Position numbers and translations under genes: made by a program | Notes under the pieces: model-generated | What the model saw: the letters and a program-made list of their open reading frames with translations, nothing else | Databases searched by the model: none | Told to the model about the DNA's origin: nothing | NCBI GenBank assembly: GCA_902558815.1 | Contig: CACEFF010000001.1 | Span: 186,001 to 250,000 of the forward strand | Source: an uncultured Pelagibacteraceae bacterium | GTDB taxonomy: Bacteria; Pseudomonadota; Alphaproteobacteria; Pelagibacterales; Pelagibacteraceae | Direction of reading: 5' to 3' | DNA: 64,000 bases | Part shown: positions 55,027 through 64,000 of the stretch, piece after piece | Numbering within the stretch: position 1 is the first letter of the stretch | Layout: every line of letters begins with the position of its first letter

Positions 55027-55689
55027 ATGTTTATTGCTCATATGAAAAAAGAAAAATTACCAAATAAACTAGCAATTTTTCCTCTTAGTAATTTTATAAT
55101 ATTTCCTAGAACGACTGTTCCTTTAAATATTTTTGAGCCGAGGTATATTGATATGATAAATGATTGCATGAAGTCCAACAAACTAGTTGGAATGATACAA
55201 CCAAATACCACAAAAAATAAGGATGAAAATATTTCTAAACTGCATCAAATTGGATGTATGGGGAAAATATCCAGCTTTAAAGAAACTGAAGACAATAGAT
55301 ACCTTATTGAACTTAAAGGTTTAATCAGATTCAAGATCATAAAAGAAATTTTATCAGATAAAAAATATCGTCAATTTGAGATCACATTTGAAAATTTTTA
55401 TGATGACCTTGAGGACAAAAAAGAGGATATCAAGTTTTCTGATTTAGAGTTAATTTTCAGAGATTTAAAAAATCTTTTTGAAAAAAGGGGATTTATAATT
55501 AATTGGAAAGGCTTAGAAAAACAGAGTTTAGATGAAACAATAAATGCACTTGCAATGGCTTCTCCTTTCACTGTTGAGGAAAAACAAGTTTTATTAGAAG
55601 CAAAAAATTTAGATACTAGAAAAACAAAAATTGCAGAGATACTAACTACTTATTCGTTTGATCAGTTTGACAATACGACAATTCAATAA
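55027..55689 (+). CDS. Lon N-terminal (substrate-binding) domain protein
   Basis: 220 residues of the LON N-domain type, without ATPase or protease parts: LAIFPLSNFIIFPRTTVPLNIFEPRYIDMI near the N-terminus, KLVGMIQP and IGCMGKI. Similar stand-alone proteins are common in alphaproteobacteria; the function is unknown, perhaps binding unfolded protein. An alternative ATG five codons in (MKKEKLPNK) is possible. Confidence 0.9.
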   Translation: MFIAHMKKEKLPNKLAIFPLSNFIIFPRTTVPLNIFEPRYIDMINDCMKSNKLVGMIQPNTTKNKDENISKLHQIGCMGKISSFKETEDNRYLIELKGLIRFKIIKEILSDKKYRQFEITFENFYDDLEDKKEDIKFSDLELIFRDLKNLFEKRGFIINWKGLEKQSLDETINALAMASPFTVEEKQVLLEAKNLDTRKTKIAEILTTYSFDQFDNTTIQ

Positions 55690-55691
55690 TT

Positions 55692-56765
55692 TTAGATTAC
55701 TATTCCTCTATCAGCAAATTTTATAAAAAATTTATTAATCATCTTATTTTTACCTAAAAATTTAATTGATCTACTTATAAAGCTATTATCAATTTTATTT
55801 TGAAAATTAAATATTTCATAAATAAAATCCACACCATTAGAAAAAAGATAATTTTTACTTTTAGCATTTTTTTCAAAATCAGAGCAAATGGATGTATCCA
55901 AGTCTAATCCATTTTCTTGTTTGAATAAAATTAATTGAGATATTTCTTTTATATCTCTAATTGTCATATTAAAACCCTGTCCTGCGAGGGGGTGCAATCT
56001 ATGCAATAAATCTCCAAACGCAATAATGTTCTTATGATAATAAGATCTTAAATTGGAAGATGTTAGTTTAAATTTTAAAATATTATTTATTTTTTTAATA
56101 TTATATTTTGTATTGTATCTTATTAATAAATTCTTCAAGTCTAATTCTATTTTTCCTTTGGCAGAGTAGACAACAGAAGTTTCCGTTGGTGAAATAGGTA
56201 AAAAAGCAAGAGGCCCTTTTTTTGTAAAAATTTGAGAAGCGATATGATTGTTAGATAATTTTGAGTGCTCAAAAGTTGTGACATATGCAAAACTATTGTA
56301 ATCTTTATTAATCTTTTTATAAAAAAACTTTTTAGAAATTGGGTGAAAATAATCACAATTGAATATTAATTTGTATTTTTTTTTTATCAAATTTTCAAAA
56401 TTAATTTTTCTTTTAAATTTTATTGACTTATTCTTTTTTAAATTTTGAAATAAAAAATTATATAAATCAGAATTTCTAACTATTGAAAAAAGTAGTTTAT
56501 CTTTATCTTGAAAATTTAAGATATTTTCATTTTTTAAATTTTCGCTATAAATTTCAATTTTTTTTATCTTCCAAAGTAATTTTTTAATATCTAAAATATT
56601 TTTATCAAAAAAATCTATATTGTTTTTTGAAATTCCAATCGTCTGGATTTTGTTGTTGTTTTTGACTTTTTTATCTGAAAAAATATCAACAGTTATACCT
56701 AAATTAACCAACGTCTTTGCTAATGTTAAACTAGTTAACCCATCACCTAATATACAAACTTTCAT
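55692..56765 (-). CDS. UbiH-type FAD-dependent monooxygenase
   Basis: Start is the ATG giving MKVCILGDGLTSLTLAK; a frame extending upstream overlaps the ftsK start region and is rejected. 357 residues. The second FAD motif GDLLHRLHPLAGQGFNMTIRD is characteristic of UbiH/UbiF/UbiL hydroxylases of ubiquinone synthesis. The first nucleotide motif is GDGLTS, with the third glycine of GxGxxG replaced by Ser. Divergence from typical UbiH makes the exact hydroxylation position uncertain. Confidence 0.85.
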   Translation of the reverse strand: MKVCILGDGLTSLTLAKTLVNLGITVDIFSDKKVKNNNKIQTIGISKNNIDFFDKNILDIKKLLWKIKKIEIYSENLKNENILNFQDKDKLLFSIVRNSDLYNFLFQNLKKNKSIKFKRKINFENLIKKKYKLIFNCDYFHPISKKFFYKKINKDYNSFAYVTTFEHSKLSNNHIASQIFTKKGPLAFLPISPTETSVVYSAKGKIELDLKNLLIRYNTKYNIKKINNILKFKLTSSNLRSYYHKNIIAFGDLLHRLHPLAGQGFNMTIRDIKEISQLILFKQENGLDLDTSICSDFEKNAKSKNYLFSNGVDFIYEIFNFQNKIDNSFISRSIKFLGKNKMINKFFIKFADRGIVI

Positions 56766-56795
56766 AATAATTTTAATTTTAACAACAAAAATTAG

Positions 56796-58919
56796 ATGAT
56801 ACAAAGTGGTAAATTTGATTCATCAAATATGGATATAAAAAAACTAGCAAATTCTGCATTAATTTTTACTATTAATAGATTAATAGAAATTATTGGTATT
56901 TTTATTTCATTCTTGGGTATTTTACTTTTTATATCTTTAATTACCTACTCTCCTTCAGATCCAAACTTTATATTTCCTGAAAATACTGAAATAAAGAATA
57001 TTTTAGGATTTCACGGAAGCTACGTATCAGATCTTTTTTTTCAATCTGTAGGATTTGTAGCTTACTTAATATCTATTACTTATATTTTTACTGGTATTAA
57101 CATTTTTAGAAAGAAAGATGTTTTTCTATTTATAGAAAACACGTTTTCTATTATTTTATATACTATTGTTGCATCATTATTTTTAAGTTTTTATTATAAA
57201 GATGCTTTTACCTTTTATATAAATGGGAATGGTGGATTTATTGGAAATTATTTTAATCAAACTTTTTTAAATAAATTAATTACTTCTAATGAAAGTATTC
57301 TTTATTATTGTTTAATCTTATCAGTAATTATATTTTTTTTAATTAGTATAAATTTTAGTATTAAAAATTTTATAAGTTTAATATTAAAATCTTTTAGTTT
57401 TTTTTCAAAAAATGATAACAAAAATTATACAAATAAAGATGAAGTGATTAATGAATATATTCCTCAAGAAGAAATAAAAAATTTAATTCAAGAAGATTTA
57501 CCTTTCATTAAAGCTGAAAATCAATCAGTTAATAAAAATAAATTTTTAATTCCGTCTATTGATTTATTAAAGATACCAACAAAGAAAGAAAGAGGAAATA
57601 TTGATAAAAATGAAAATAATGATCCAGAATTTTTAGAAAAAATACTTTTAGATTTTGGGGTAAAAGGAAACATAAAAAAAGTAAGTTATGGGCCTGTTGT
57701 AACTTTAAATGAATTTGAACCTGCAGCAGGTGTTAAAGTTTCTAAAATAATAAATCTTTCAGATGATATAGCGAGGAACACAAGTTCTGAATCTGCTCGA
57801 ATTTCAACTATTCCAGGAAGTAGTACTGTTGGTATTGAATTACCAAATTTATTGAGGGAGAATGTTTATTTAAGTGAAATACTTAATAATTCTGATTTTA
57901 AAAAACGAGAAATAAAATTACCAATAGCCTTAGGTAAAAATATTTCTGGAACACCCCTAATTGGAGATTTAGCTTCAATGCCACATTTGCTCATAGCAGG
58001 TACAACTGGATCTGGTAAATCAGTTTGTATAAATACAATTATTCTTTCCTTGCTTTACAGACATACTCCCGACAAGTGTAAATTCATTTTAATTGATCCA
58101 AAAATGCTAGAGCTCTCAACTTATGAAGGTGTTCCACACTTGCTTTGCCCGGTAATTACAGAAGCAAAAAAAGCTGCCTCAGTTTTAGGTTGGGTGGTTA
58201 AAGAAATGGAAAGCAGATATAGATTAATGACAAAAGAAGGTGTTAGAAACATTGATGGATACAATGCTAAACACAAATTACCTATGCCTTACATCGTTGT
58301 TGTAGTGGATGAAATGTCAGATTTAATGTTAGTGGCTGGTAAAGAAATTGAAAATTATATTCAAAAATTATCTCAAATGGCAAGAGCTGCTGGAATCCAT
58401 ATTATAATGGCCACACAAAGACCAAGTGTTGATGTTATTACTGGAACAATTAAAGCAAACTTTCCTACGCGTATCTCATTTCAAGTTACTTCAAAAATAG
58501 ATAGCAGAACTATATTAGGTGAACAAGGAGCAGAACAGTTATTGGGTAAAGGAGACATGTTGTACATGTCATCCGCAAATAAAATTGTAAGAATTCATGC
58601 TCCATTTGTTTCAGATAATGAAATTGAAAAAATTAATAATTTTTTAAGATCTCAAGCGGAGCCTGATTATGTTGATGAGATTCTAAATTTTGTCGACGAA
58701 AAAGAAATGAGTGAAAATTCAAACAATCAAGGTGACAAAGATGAGTTGTATCAATCAGCTTTAGATATAATCAAATCTGAGGGAAAAGCATCAACATCTT
58801 TCTTACAAAGAAAACTTCAAATTGGATATAATCGTGCAGCAAGAATAATTGATATGATGGAAGCCGAAGGTATTGTGAGTAAAGCAAATCATGTTGGTAA
58901 GCGTGATGTTTTGAAATGA
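56796..58919 (+). CDS. ftsK: DNA translocase FtsK
   Basis: 707 residues. Four N-terminal transmembrane helices, a short linker, then the RecA-like motor with Walker A AGTTGSGKSV near residue 400, Walker B VVVVDEMSDLM and the MATQRPSVDVITG motif. The C-terminal gamma winged-helix domain (SFLQRKLQIGYNRAARIIDMME) recognises KOPS sites and activates XerCD. The linker is much shorter than in E. coli FtsK. A start at the ATG giving MDIKKLANSAL (56829) is an alternative. It overlaps lolA by 4 bases. Confidence 0.96.
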   Translation: MIQSGKFDSSNMDIKKLANSALIFTINRLIEIIGIFISFLGILLFISLITYSPSDPNFIFPENTEIKNILGFHGSYVSDLFFQSVGFVAYLISITYIFTGINIFRKKDVFLFIENTFSIILYTIVASLFLSFYYKDAFTFYINGNGGFIGNYFNQTFLNKLITSNESILYYCLILSVIIFFLISINFSIKNFISLILKSFSFFSKNDNKNYTNKDEVINEYIPQEEIKNLIQEDLPFIKAENQSVNKNKFLIPSIDLLKIPTKKERGNIDKNENNDPEFLEKILLDFGVKGNIKKVSYGPVVTLNEFEPAAGVKVSKIINLSDDIARNTSSESARISTIPGSSTVGIELPNLLRENVYLSEILNNSDFKKREIKLPIALGKNISGTPLIGDLASMPHLLIAGTTGSGKSVCINTIILSLLYRHTPDKCKFILIDPKMLELSTYEGVPHLLCPVITEAKKAASVLGWVVKEMESRYRLMTKEGVRNIDGYNAKHKLPMPYIVVVVDEMSDLMLVAGKEIENYIQKLSQMARAAGIHIIMATQRPSVDVITGTIKANFPTRISFQVTSKIDSRTILGEQGAEQLLGKGDMLYMSSANKIVRIHAPFVSDNEIEKINNFLRSQAEPDYVDEILNFVDEKEMSENSNNQGDKDELYQSALDIIKSEGKASTSFLQRKLQIGYNRAARIIDMMEAEGIVSKANHVGKRDVLK

Positions 58920-59464
58920 AGAAAATTTTTATATTATTAATTTTTTTAATACCAATTAACAAAGCTTCAGCATCAATAAAAGAGATTATAATTCAGAAAC
59001 TGGTTAATATTGATAATATAAATTTTGAATTTGAACAAAACATTAATAATAAAATTGAAAGTGGAAAATGCACTATTCAATATCCCAAAAAAATTTATTG
59101 CAAGTATAACTCTGATAATAAAAAAATTTTAGTTTCTAATGGTCGATCTCTAGTAATTAAAACATTGAGTGGTTATTATCTTTATCCATTAAATAAAACT
59201 CCGTTAGATGTAATTTTAGATAAAAATTATTTAATAAATAAAATAAGTAATGTTGAAGAAAGAATTGTAGATAAAAAATTTATAAATTATAATTTTTTTG
59301 AAAATGATAATGAAATAAATTTATTTTTTGACGCAAAAACTCATAATTTAATTGGTTGGCAAACGTTAGATTTATATCAAAATTTAAGCATAACCTATCT
59401 TTCCTCTATAACTAAAAATCAAAAATTAAAAAAAGATTTATTTAAATTACCTGAGAGAAATTAA
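58916..59464 (+). CDS. lolA: Outer-membrane lipoprotein carrier LolA
   Basis: 182 residues with a signal peptide (about 1-20). The mature domain shows FEFEQNINNKIESGKCTIQYPKKIYCKY and GRSLVIKTLSGYYLYPL patterns of LolA. It ferries lipoproteins across the periplasm. Located directly after ftsK with a 4-base overlap, an arrangement common in alphaproteobacteria. Confidence 0.9.
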   Translation: MKKIFILLIFLIPINKASASIKEIIIQKLVNIDNINFEFEQNINNKIESGKCTIQYPKKIYCKYNSDNKKILVSNGRSLVIKTLSGYYLYPLNKTPLDVILDKNYLINKISNVEERIVDKKFINYNFFENDNEINLFFDAKTHNLIGWQTLDLYQNLSITYLSSITKNQKLKKDLFKLPERN

Positions 59465-59968
59465 TCAAATCGATATAGTTTCTTTTTTAAAAATTTTCAT
59501 ACCTCTGGCTATGTAATTGTGAAGAGCATTTTTATGATCTAAAGAACATGTGTGCACCCATACTCTTTTTGTATTTTCTTGAAATGAGTTTTTTATTGCA
59601 GATGACAAAAGAAATGAGCCTAATTTTTTATCATGGTATTCCTCTAACAATCCAAGATAAGCTATTTCTGTCTCATTTTTATCATCATGAACAATAAGCT
59701 CAAAATACCCAGCCAAATCATCTTTATTTTTTAAAATGAATGTTCTAATTTTTTGATCAGCTGTATAATTAATCCATTCTTTTTCTGACCATGAAAGACG
59801 ATCAACCCAATGATGCTTTTTACCTATTTTTTTGTAAAAAAATTTGTTTAATTGAAAGTCAGCAGGGTCAACAAGTTCAATCGAATATTGATTTAAAGAA
59901 TTTATAGACTCTTTTAAATCTTTTAAAGAGTTTATTTCTAAATAGTTTCTCTCTACTTTTTTATTCAC
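59465..59968 (-). CDS. GNAT family N-acetyltransferase
   Basis: 167 residues. The acetyl-CoA motif A region EIAYLGLLEEYHDKKLGSFLL and the following VWVHTCSLDHKNALHNYIARGMKIF match the GNAT fold. The substrate is unknown. Start is GTG. It overlaps the HIT gene by 4 bases at the end of the his unit and is convergent with lolA, immediately adjacent. Confidence 0.88.
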   Translation of the reverse strand: MNKKVERNYLEINSLKDLKESINSLNQYSIELVDPADFQLNKFFYKKIGKKHHWVDRLSWSEKEWINYTADQKIRTFILKNKDDLAGYFELIVHDDKNETEIAYLGLLEEYHDKKLGSFLLSSAIKNSFQENTKRVWVHTCSLDHKNALHNYIARGMKIFKKETISI

Positions 59969-60330
59969 TCAACCATCTTGCCAACTCTTTCGCCTCCAAA
60001 TAAATGAAAATGCAAATGAGGTACTTCCTGGCCTCCATGTTCACTAATGTTAGTTAATGCTCGGTACCCTTTACCTGTTTCTATCGATATTCCTAATTTT
60101 TTTGCAACAGTATTTATTCCTTTTAACAAACCAACTATTTCATCTGTAGAAGCATTTAAACTAAAATCATCTAGATCAACATATTTTCCTTTTGGAATTA
60201 CTAAAGCATGAATTTTTTTTTGTGGATTAATATCATGAAATGATAAAACAAAGTCATCTTCATAAATTTTTTTACAAGGCACCTCATCTCTTAAAATTTT
60301 TGCAAAAATATTATTCTCGTCGTAGCTCAT
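59965..60330 (-). CDS. HIT family nucleotide-binding hydrolase (HinT-like)
   Basis: 121 residues. The histidine triad motif HLHFHLFGG and the N-terminal IFAKILRDEVPCKKIYEDD segment fit HinT-type purine nucleoside phosphoramidases. Overlaps hisE by 4 bases, so it is probably co-transcribed with the histidine genes. Confidence 0.94.
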   Translation of the reverse strand: MSYDENNIFAKILRDEVPCKKIYEDDFVLSFHDINPQKKIHALVIPKGKYVDLDDFSLNASTDEIVGLLKGINTVAKKLGISIETGKGYRALTNISEHGGQEVPHLHFHLFGGERVGKMVE

Positions 60331-60599
60331 TTTTTTCTTTTATCTAACTCGGACATCACTTCCTCAATCTTTATATTATTTGCCTCTAGGTACACGATCA
60401 AGTGATAAAAAACGTCTGCAGCTTCGTGAATTTTGTTAGTATTTTTTTCCACAGCCTCTATTAATTCATTTATTTCTTCTAAAACTTTTGCTTTACTAAG
60501 GGACTTATCACTTAGTAATTTATTTGTATAAGATCCTTCAACAGGAGTTGCTTTTCTTTCTCTTGCAAGATTAAGTAAATTTTCTAAAGTGTTAAGCAT
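60327..60599 (-). CDS. hisE: Phosphoribosyl-ATP pyrophosphatase
   Basis: 90 residues of the MazG-like HisE fold: PVEGSYTNKLL, EEINELIEAVE and EAADVFYHLIVYLE motifs bind Mg and the substrate. It removes pyrophosphate from phosphoribosyl-ATP, second step of histidine synthesis. It lies one base after hisF. A separate hisI must be elsewhere. Confidence 0.95.
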   Translation of the reverse strand: MLNTLENLLNLARERKATPVEGSYTNKLLSDKSLSKAKVLEEINELIEAVEKNTNKIHEAADVFYHLIVYLEANNIKIEEVMSELDKRKK

Positions 60600-60600
60600 A

Positions 60601-61356
60601 TTAAATTCTAACAGGTATTCCTTTTGAGTCCAAATAATCCTTAGCTTCTTTTACAGAGTATTTTCCATAGTGAAAAATAGAAGCTGCTAAAACTGCACTA
60701 GCTTTTCCTAGTTTAATTCCATCCACAAGGTGATCTAAATTACCCACACCACCTGATGCAATAACTGGAATATTTACTTTAGATGAAATTTTTGACATCA
60801 AATCGATATCATAACCAACCTGAGTTCCATCTCTATCCATGGAAGTTACTAATAATTCTCCTGCACCATTTTTTTCCATTTGTTCTGCATACTCAAATGC
60901 ATCAATACCACTATTTTTTCTTCCTCCATGAGTAAATACTTCCCACCTGTCTCCAATTTTTTTGGCATCGATTGCAACTACAATACATTGGGACCCAAAT
61001 TTTTTTGAACTATCGATAACGACTTTTGAATTTTCAACCGCTGCAGTGTTTATTGAAACTTTATCAGCCCCACAATTAAGTAATTTGTTAATATCCTCTA
61101 CACTTCTGACACCACCTCCAACAGTTAATGGAACAAAACACTTTTTTGAAGTCTTCTCTACAACATCATAAATAGTATTTCTATTTTCATTTGAAGCAGT
61201 AATATCTAAAAAACAAATTTCATCTGCTCCACCATCACTATAAATTTTAGCTTGTTCTACAGGGTCTCCTGCATCTTTCAGATCAACAAAGTTAATACCC
61301 TTAACAACTCGACCATTTTTAACATCTAAACAAGGTATTATTCTATTTTTAAGCAT
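60601..61356 (-). CDS. hisF: Imidazole glycerol phosphate synthase cyclase subunit
   Basis: 251 residues, (beta/alpha)8 barrel. Catalytic Asp in [12 protein letters not shown] and in [12 protein letters not shown], and phosphate-binding GGGVRS and ASGGVG are conserved. It forms the ammonia-channelling synthase with HisH, encoded nearby. Start overlaps hisA by 8 bases. Confidence 0.97.
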   Translation of the reverse strand: MLKNRIIPCLDVKNGRVVKGINFVDLKDAGDPVEQAKIYSDGGADEICFLDITASNENRNTIYDVVEKTSKKCFVPLTVGGGVRSVEDINKLLNCGADKVSINTAAVENSKVVIDSSKKFGSQCIVVAIDAKKIGDRWEVFTHGGRKNSGIDAFEYAEQMEKNGAGELLVTSMDRDGTQVGYDIDLMSKISSKVNIPVIASGGVGNLDHLVDGIKLGKASAVLAASIFHYGKYSVKEAKDYLDSKGIPVRI

Positions 61357-62065
61357 CTTCTTTCACCAATTCCTCTAATTTTATATCACCATCATAAATT
61401 GCTTTACCAACTATTATACCTTCAACATTTTTTAAATTCTTTGCTTTCTTAACGTCATCTATGGATGAAACCCCACCAGATATAATTACTGGACAGTTTG
61501 ATATTTCAGCAATTTTCATTGTTTGATCAAAATTTGGACTTTGTTTCATACCATCCCTATTAATATCAGTATAAATCAATCTACTAATACCATAGTCGTT
61601 AACTTCTTTTAAATAATCTAAAGTCAATTGATTATAGCTCTCTTTCCATCCTGATACTGCTAAATACCCATCTTTAGCATCTAAACCTAAAGCAATTTTA
61701 TTTGGAAATTTTTCACATACCTTTTTTAAAAAATTTTTATCTTTAATAGCAGCACTTCCTAGAATTACTTTTTCAACACCAGCATCAATATATTTTTGAA
61801 TACTATCTGAATTTCTAATACCACCACCTACTTCAACCTTTAAATTAAATTTTCCAACTATGTCTTGAATAATATTTAGATTGACTGTTTCACCAGTTAA
61901 AGCTCCGTCTAAATCAACTATGTGTAAATTTTTAAAACCATGGTCTTTATATTTTTCAGCTTGTTGGGCTGGAGACATTTCGTACTCAGTTTTGTTCTCA
62001 AAATCTCCTTTAACTAATCTTACACATTTTTTATCTTTAATATCTATTGCTGGAAATATTTTCAT
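61349..62065 (-). CDS. hisA: ProFAR isomerase
   Basis: 238 residues, barrel homologous to HisF. The catalytic aspartates are in [13 protein letters not shown] and YTDINRDGM, and the phosphate sites GGGIRN and ISGGVSS are conserved. It isomerises phosphoribosylformimino-AICAR phosphate. It begins directly at the end of hisH and overlaps hisF. Confidence 0.97.
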   Translation of the reverse strand: MKIFPAIDIKDKKCVRLVKGDFENKTEYEMSPAQQAEKYKDHGFKNLHIVDLDGALTGETVNLNIIQDIVGKFNLKVEVGGGIRNSDSIQKYIDAGVEKVILGSAAIKDKNFLKKVCEKFPNKIALGLDAKDGYLAVSGWKESYNQLTLDYLKEVNDYGISRLIYTDINRDGMKQSPNFDQTMKIAEISNCPVIISGGVSSIDDVKKAKNLKNVEGIIVGKAIYDGDIKLEELVKEDA

Positions 62066-62692
62066 TTATAAATTCATAAAATTATCAATTATTTTAAGTC
62101 CCATATTATCACTCTTTTCAGGGTGAAATTGGGTTCCAAAGATATTTTCTTTTTCAACAGAACAAACAATATTTGATGAATAATCTGTTGTTGCTGAAAT
62201 CACATTCTTATCTTCTGGAATAAATTCATAACTGTGAACAAAATACATGTGAGATTTATTTTCTATATTTTTGAAAATTTTGCTATCTTTAACAATATTG
62301 ATTTGGTTCCAACCAATGTGAGGAAGTTTATAACCTCCATTTTGATTATCTATTTTTGAGACTTTGCCTGAAATCCATCCTAACCCTTTAGTTTCAGTTT
62401 CTTCATAACCAATATCAGCAAACATTTGTAAGCCAACACAAATTCCAAGAAGAGGTTTTTTATTGGTTTTTACAAATTCGTTAAGTGTATCTGTGAGGCC
62501 ATCAATATTGTTTAAGGCCTCTATACAGCTTTTAAATGAGCCCTGCCCTGGTAAAACCACTTTATCACTGGATTTAATCTTGTTTAAATTTGAAGTAACT
62601 TCAATATTTACTTTATCTTTAGCGACCTCTTTAAAAGAGTTTATCACTGAGCTTATATTGCCCGAATTATAGTCAACAATGGTGACGTTCAT
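62066..62692 (-). CDS. hisH: Imidazole glycerol phosphate synthase glutaminase subunit
   Basis: 208 residues of the class I glutamine amidotransferase fold. Nucleophile Cys is in LLGICVGLQMF; the His-Glu pair is in GTQFHPEKS. PGQGSF is the oxyanion motif. It supplies ammonia to HisF. Five bases follow hisB. Confidence 0.97.
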   Translation of the reverse strand: MNVTIVDYNSGNISSVINSFKEVAKDKVNIEVTSNLNKIKSSDKVVLPGQGSFKSCIEALNNIDGLTDTLNEFVKTNKKPLLGICVGLQMFADIGYEETETKGLGWISGKVSKIDNQNGGYKLPHIGWNQINIVKDSKIFKNIENKSHMYFVHSYEFIPEDKNVISATTDYSSNIVCSVEKENIFGTQFHPEKSDNMGLKIIDNFMNL

Positions 62693-62697
62693 TAAAC

Positions 62698-63288
62698 TTA
62701 TAAAGAACCCTTGGTCGAAGGAATTGTTTTTCTATTCCTGGGGTCCATTTCTAATGCGGTTCTTAATGATCTTGCTAATCCTTTAAAACAAGACTCAATA
62801 ATGTGGTGACTATTATCACCATAAATATTTTCAACATGTAAAGTAATTCCAGCTGATTGTGCAAAAGCTTGAAACCACTCTTTAAATAATTCTGTATCCA
62901 TTTCGCCAAGTTTTTCTACTTTAAGTTTAACTTTCCAAATCAAATAAGGTCTGTTTGAAATATCTACAGCTACACGTGATAAAGTTTCATCCATGGGTAT
63001 CATTGCATGAGCATATCTTCTTATGCCAACAGATTTTTTTAATGCTTTTTTTAATGCTTCACCAATTGCAATTCCTGTATCTTCTGTTGTGTGGTGTAGA
63101 TCAATATGAGTGTCGCCCTTAGCTTTAATATTCATATCAATTGATGAATGCTTAGATAATTGTTCTAGCATATGATTTAAAAAACCAATTCCAGTATCGA
63201 TCTTATATTTTCCTTTGCCGTCAATATTTAGATCTACACTAATGCTGGTCTCTTTTGTTTTTCTACTAATTTTGCCTTTACGCTTCAT
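62698..63288 (-). CDS. hisB: Imidazoleglycerol-phosphate dehydratase
   Basis: 196 residues, the monofunctional dehydratase without phosphatase domain. The Mn-binding histidine motifs [22 protein letters not shown] and [15 protein letters not shown] are conserved. First gene of hisB-hisH-hisA-hisF-hisE-HIT-GNAT. Divergent from hslV with 91 bases between starts. Confidence 0.97.
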   Translation of the reverse strand: MKRKGKISRKTKETSISVDLNIDGKGKYKIDTGIGFLNHMLEQLSKHSSIDMNIKAKGDTHIDLHHTTEDTGIAIGEALKKALKKSVGIRRYAHAMIPMDETLSRVAVDISNRPYLIWKVKLKVEKLGEMDTELFKEWFQAFAQSAGITLHVENIYGDNSHHIIESCFKGLARSLRTALEMDPRNRKTIPSTKGSL

Positions 63289-63299
63289 AATAAGATGTA

Positions 63300-63328
63300 G
63301 GTATACATATATTATTCAATTATGGCAA
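63300..63328 (-). promoter_or_regulatory. Candidate sigma-70 promoter for the his unit
   Basis: TTGCCA (63323-63328, minus strand) and TATACC (63300-63305) are 17 bases apart. The predicted transcription start would be only a few bases before the hisB ATG at 63288, implying a nearly leaderless mRNA. Only one such match was judged, so it may be coincidental. Confidence 0.35.
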
Positions 63329-63379
63329 TAATACTAAACCTGGGCTTGAACTATTAAAATTAATATCCATTTATAAGCT

Positions 63380-63895
63380 ATGACAACGATTGTGTTAGTA
63401 CGGAAAAATAACGAAGTAGTGGTCGCAGGTGATGGCCAAGTTAGTATGGGAAATACAGTTGTCAAAAGTACAGCATCAAAGGTGAGAAAAATAGAAAAAA
63501 GAGATGTTGTGGCCGGCTTTGCAGGATCTACCGCTGACGCGCTAACTTTATTTGAAAGATTAGAAGCTAAAATTGAAAAACATGCTGGTAATTTGTCACG
63601 TGCTGCTGTTGAATTAGCTAAAGACTGGAGAACAGATAAGTATTTAAGAAGACTTGAGGCATTAATGGCAATAGGAGATAAAGAAAATAGCTATATAATT
63701 TCTGGTACTGGTGATGTTTTGGAGCCTGAAGGTAATATAATTGGTATAGGTTCTGGTGGTAATTATGCCTTAGCAGCAGGAAAAGTTTTGATGGATACCG
63801 AAATGAATGCAGAGGAAATAGCAAAAAAATCAATTGAAGTTGCTTCAGAGATTTGTGTATTTACAAATAACAATATTAAAACTGAGAAAATATAA
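63380..63895 (+). CDS. hslV: ATP-dependent protease subunit HslV
   Basis: 171 residues, proteasome-beta-like threonine peptidase. Thr2 becomes the nucleophile after Met removal (MTTIVLVRK). [11 protein letters not shown] and [17 protein letters not shown] are conserved; [13 protein letters not shown] is typical. It forms the HslVU complex with HslU, whose gene follows with a one-base overlap. Confidence 0.97.
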   Translation: MTTIVLVRKNNEVVVAGDGQVSMGNTVVKSTASKVRKIEKRDVVAGFAGSTADALTLFERLEAKIEKHAGNLSRAAVELAKDWRTDKYLRRLEALMAIGDKENSYIISGTGDVLEPEGNIIGIGSGGNYALAAGKVLMDTEMNAEEIAKKSIEVASEICVFTNNNIKTEKI

Positions 63896-64000
63896 TGGAA
63901 AAATCTAACGTTACACCTCTTGTTCCTAAAGATAAAAAAACTAAAGATGATGAGTCTTTGGTCAGTTCGCTATCACCAAGGGAAATAGTTTCTGAATTAG
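63895..64000 (+). CDS. hslU: HslU ATPase, N-terminal fragment (cut by window end)
   Basis: The 35 codons visible begin [15 protein letters not shown] and reach SLSPREIVSEL, the conserved HslU start before the DRYIIGQ motif. A low-complexity leader of about 25 residues precedes the usual HslU N-terminus (LSPREIV). The ATG overlaps the hslV stop by one base. The remainder lies outside the window. Confidence 0.9.
   Translation, partial: MEKSNVTPLVPKDKKTKDDESLVSSLSPREIVSEL

Noticed and set aside
1..64000. CRISPR arrays, insertion sequences, prophage or integrative elements
   Set aside because: No regularly spaced repeats, transposase or integrase genes or attachment duplications were seen; the tRNA-Gly has no flanking partial copy that I could find.

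Overview
The window is AT-rich, very compact alphaproteobacterial chromosome. Gene content and style point to the SAR11 clade (Candidatus Pelagibacter or a close relative). Genes abut or overlap by a few bases, intergenic gaps rarely exceed 150 bases, and lysine, asparagine and isoleucine are heavily used. Characteristic genes include a TRAP transporter, System I cytochrome c maturation, DUF2794, HspQ, an IalB-like protein and DUF4212 with its solute:sodium symporter. The assignment rests on recognising these families, not on a database search. No insertion sequence, prophage, CRISPR array or rRNA operon is visible. One tRNA (Gly, anticodon GCC) is present.

Layout. 46-6240 (minus): a translation and protein-targeting operon, ffh-rpsP-trmD-rplS, running into leuC-leuD-leuB. 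The ffh gene is preceded by a GC-rich folded leader. 6402-8143 (plus): dapF-ftsY. 8136-26284 is one long minus-strand run. Read in transcription order it holds hspQ, the ccmC-D-E-F-G-H genes, a PagL-like outer-membrane deacylase, two tandem FMN-dependent L-2-hydroxyacid oxidases, an aminotransferase, an FAD-linked D-2-hydroxyacid dehydrogenase, an NAD(P)-dependent 2-hydroxyacid dehydrogenase, TRAP dctP-dctQ-dctM, an amidase, a 58-aa membrane protein, an EamA permease, an alpha/beta hydrolase and an unknown exported protein. 26373-32881: yciB, DUF2794, a BAX-inhibitor-like protein (minus), aldo/keto reductase, IalB-like protein, argG, small membrane proteins including PsiE, and an unusual photolyase-like protein.

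32878-35439 (minus): a photolyase/cryptochrome-related gene, a 42-aa DUF2256 gene, a class I glutamine amidotransferase and a small membrane protein. 35467-38304 (plus): SDR, sugar dehydrogenase and metallo-beta-lactamase-fold genes. 38301-42655 (minus): SHOCT protein, small membrane protein, folD, YggT, MscS, hemD, hemC. 42712-46303 (plus): tsaD, EVE-domain protein, acs. A convergent unknown gene follows, then DUF4212 plus symporter (47048-49119), which with acs looks like acetate or short-chain acid uptake and activation. 49189-53379 (plus): membrane protein, rpe, heparinase II/III-like, purH. 53369-54882 (minus): PhyH-like dioxygenase, tRNA-Gly, pterin carbinolamine dehydratase. 55027-59464: Lon N-domain protein, UbiH-like monooxygenase (minus), ftsK, lolA. 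59465-63288 (minus): hisB-hisH-hisA-hisF-hisE followed by HIT and GNAT genes. 63380 to the end (plus): hslV and the start of hslU.

The most interesting signals are: the ffh leader RNA; a long inverted repeat in the leader of the ccm genes; a cluster predicted to import and interconvert 2-hydroxy acids, 2-oxo acids and amino acids; an acetyl-CoA synthetase with a histone-like lysine/arginine tail; two atypical photolyase relatives, one apparently without most of its Fe-S cysteines and one with its domains in unusual order; and a PagL-like enzyme and an SDR that each lack an expected catalytic residue.
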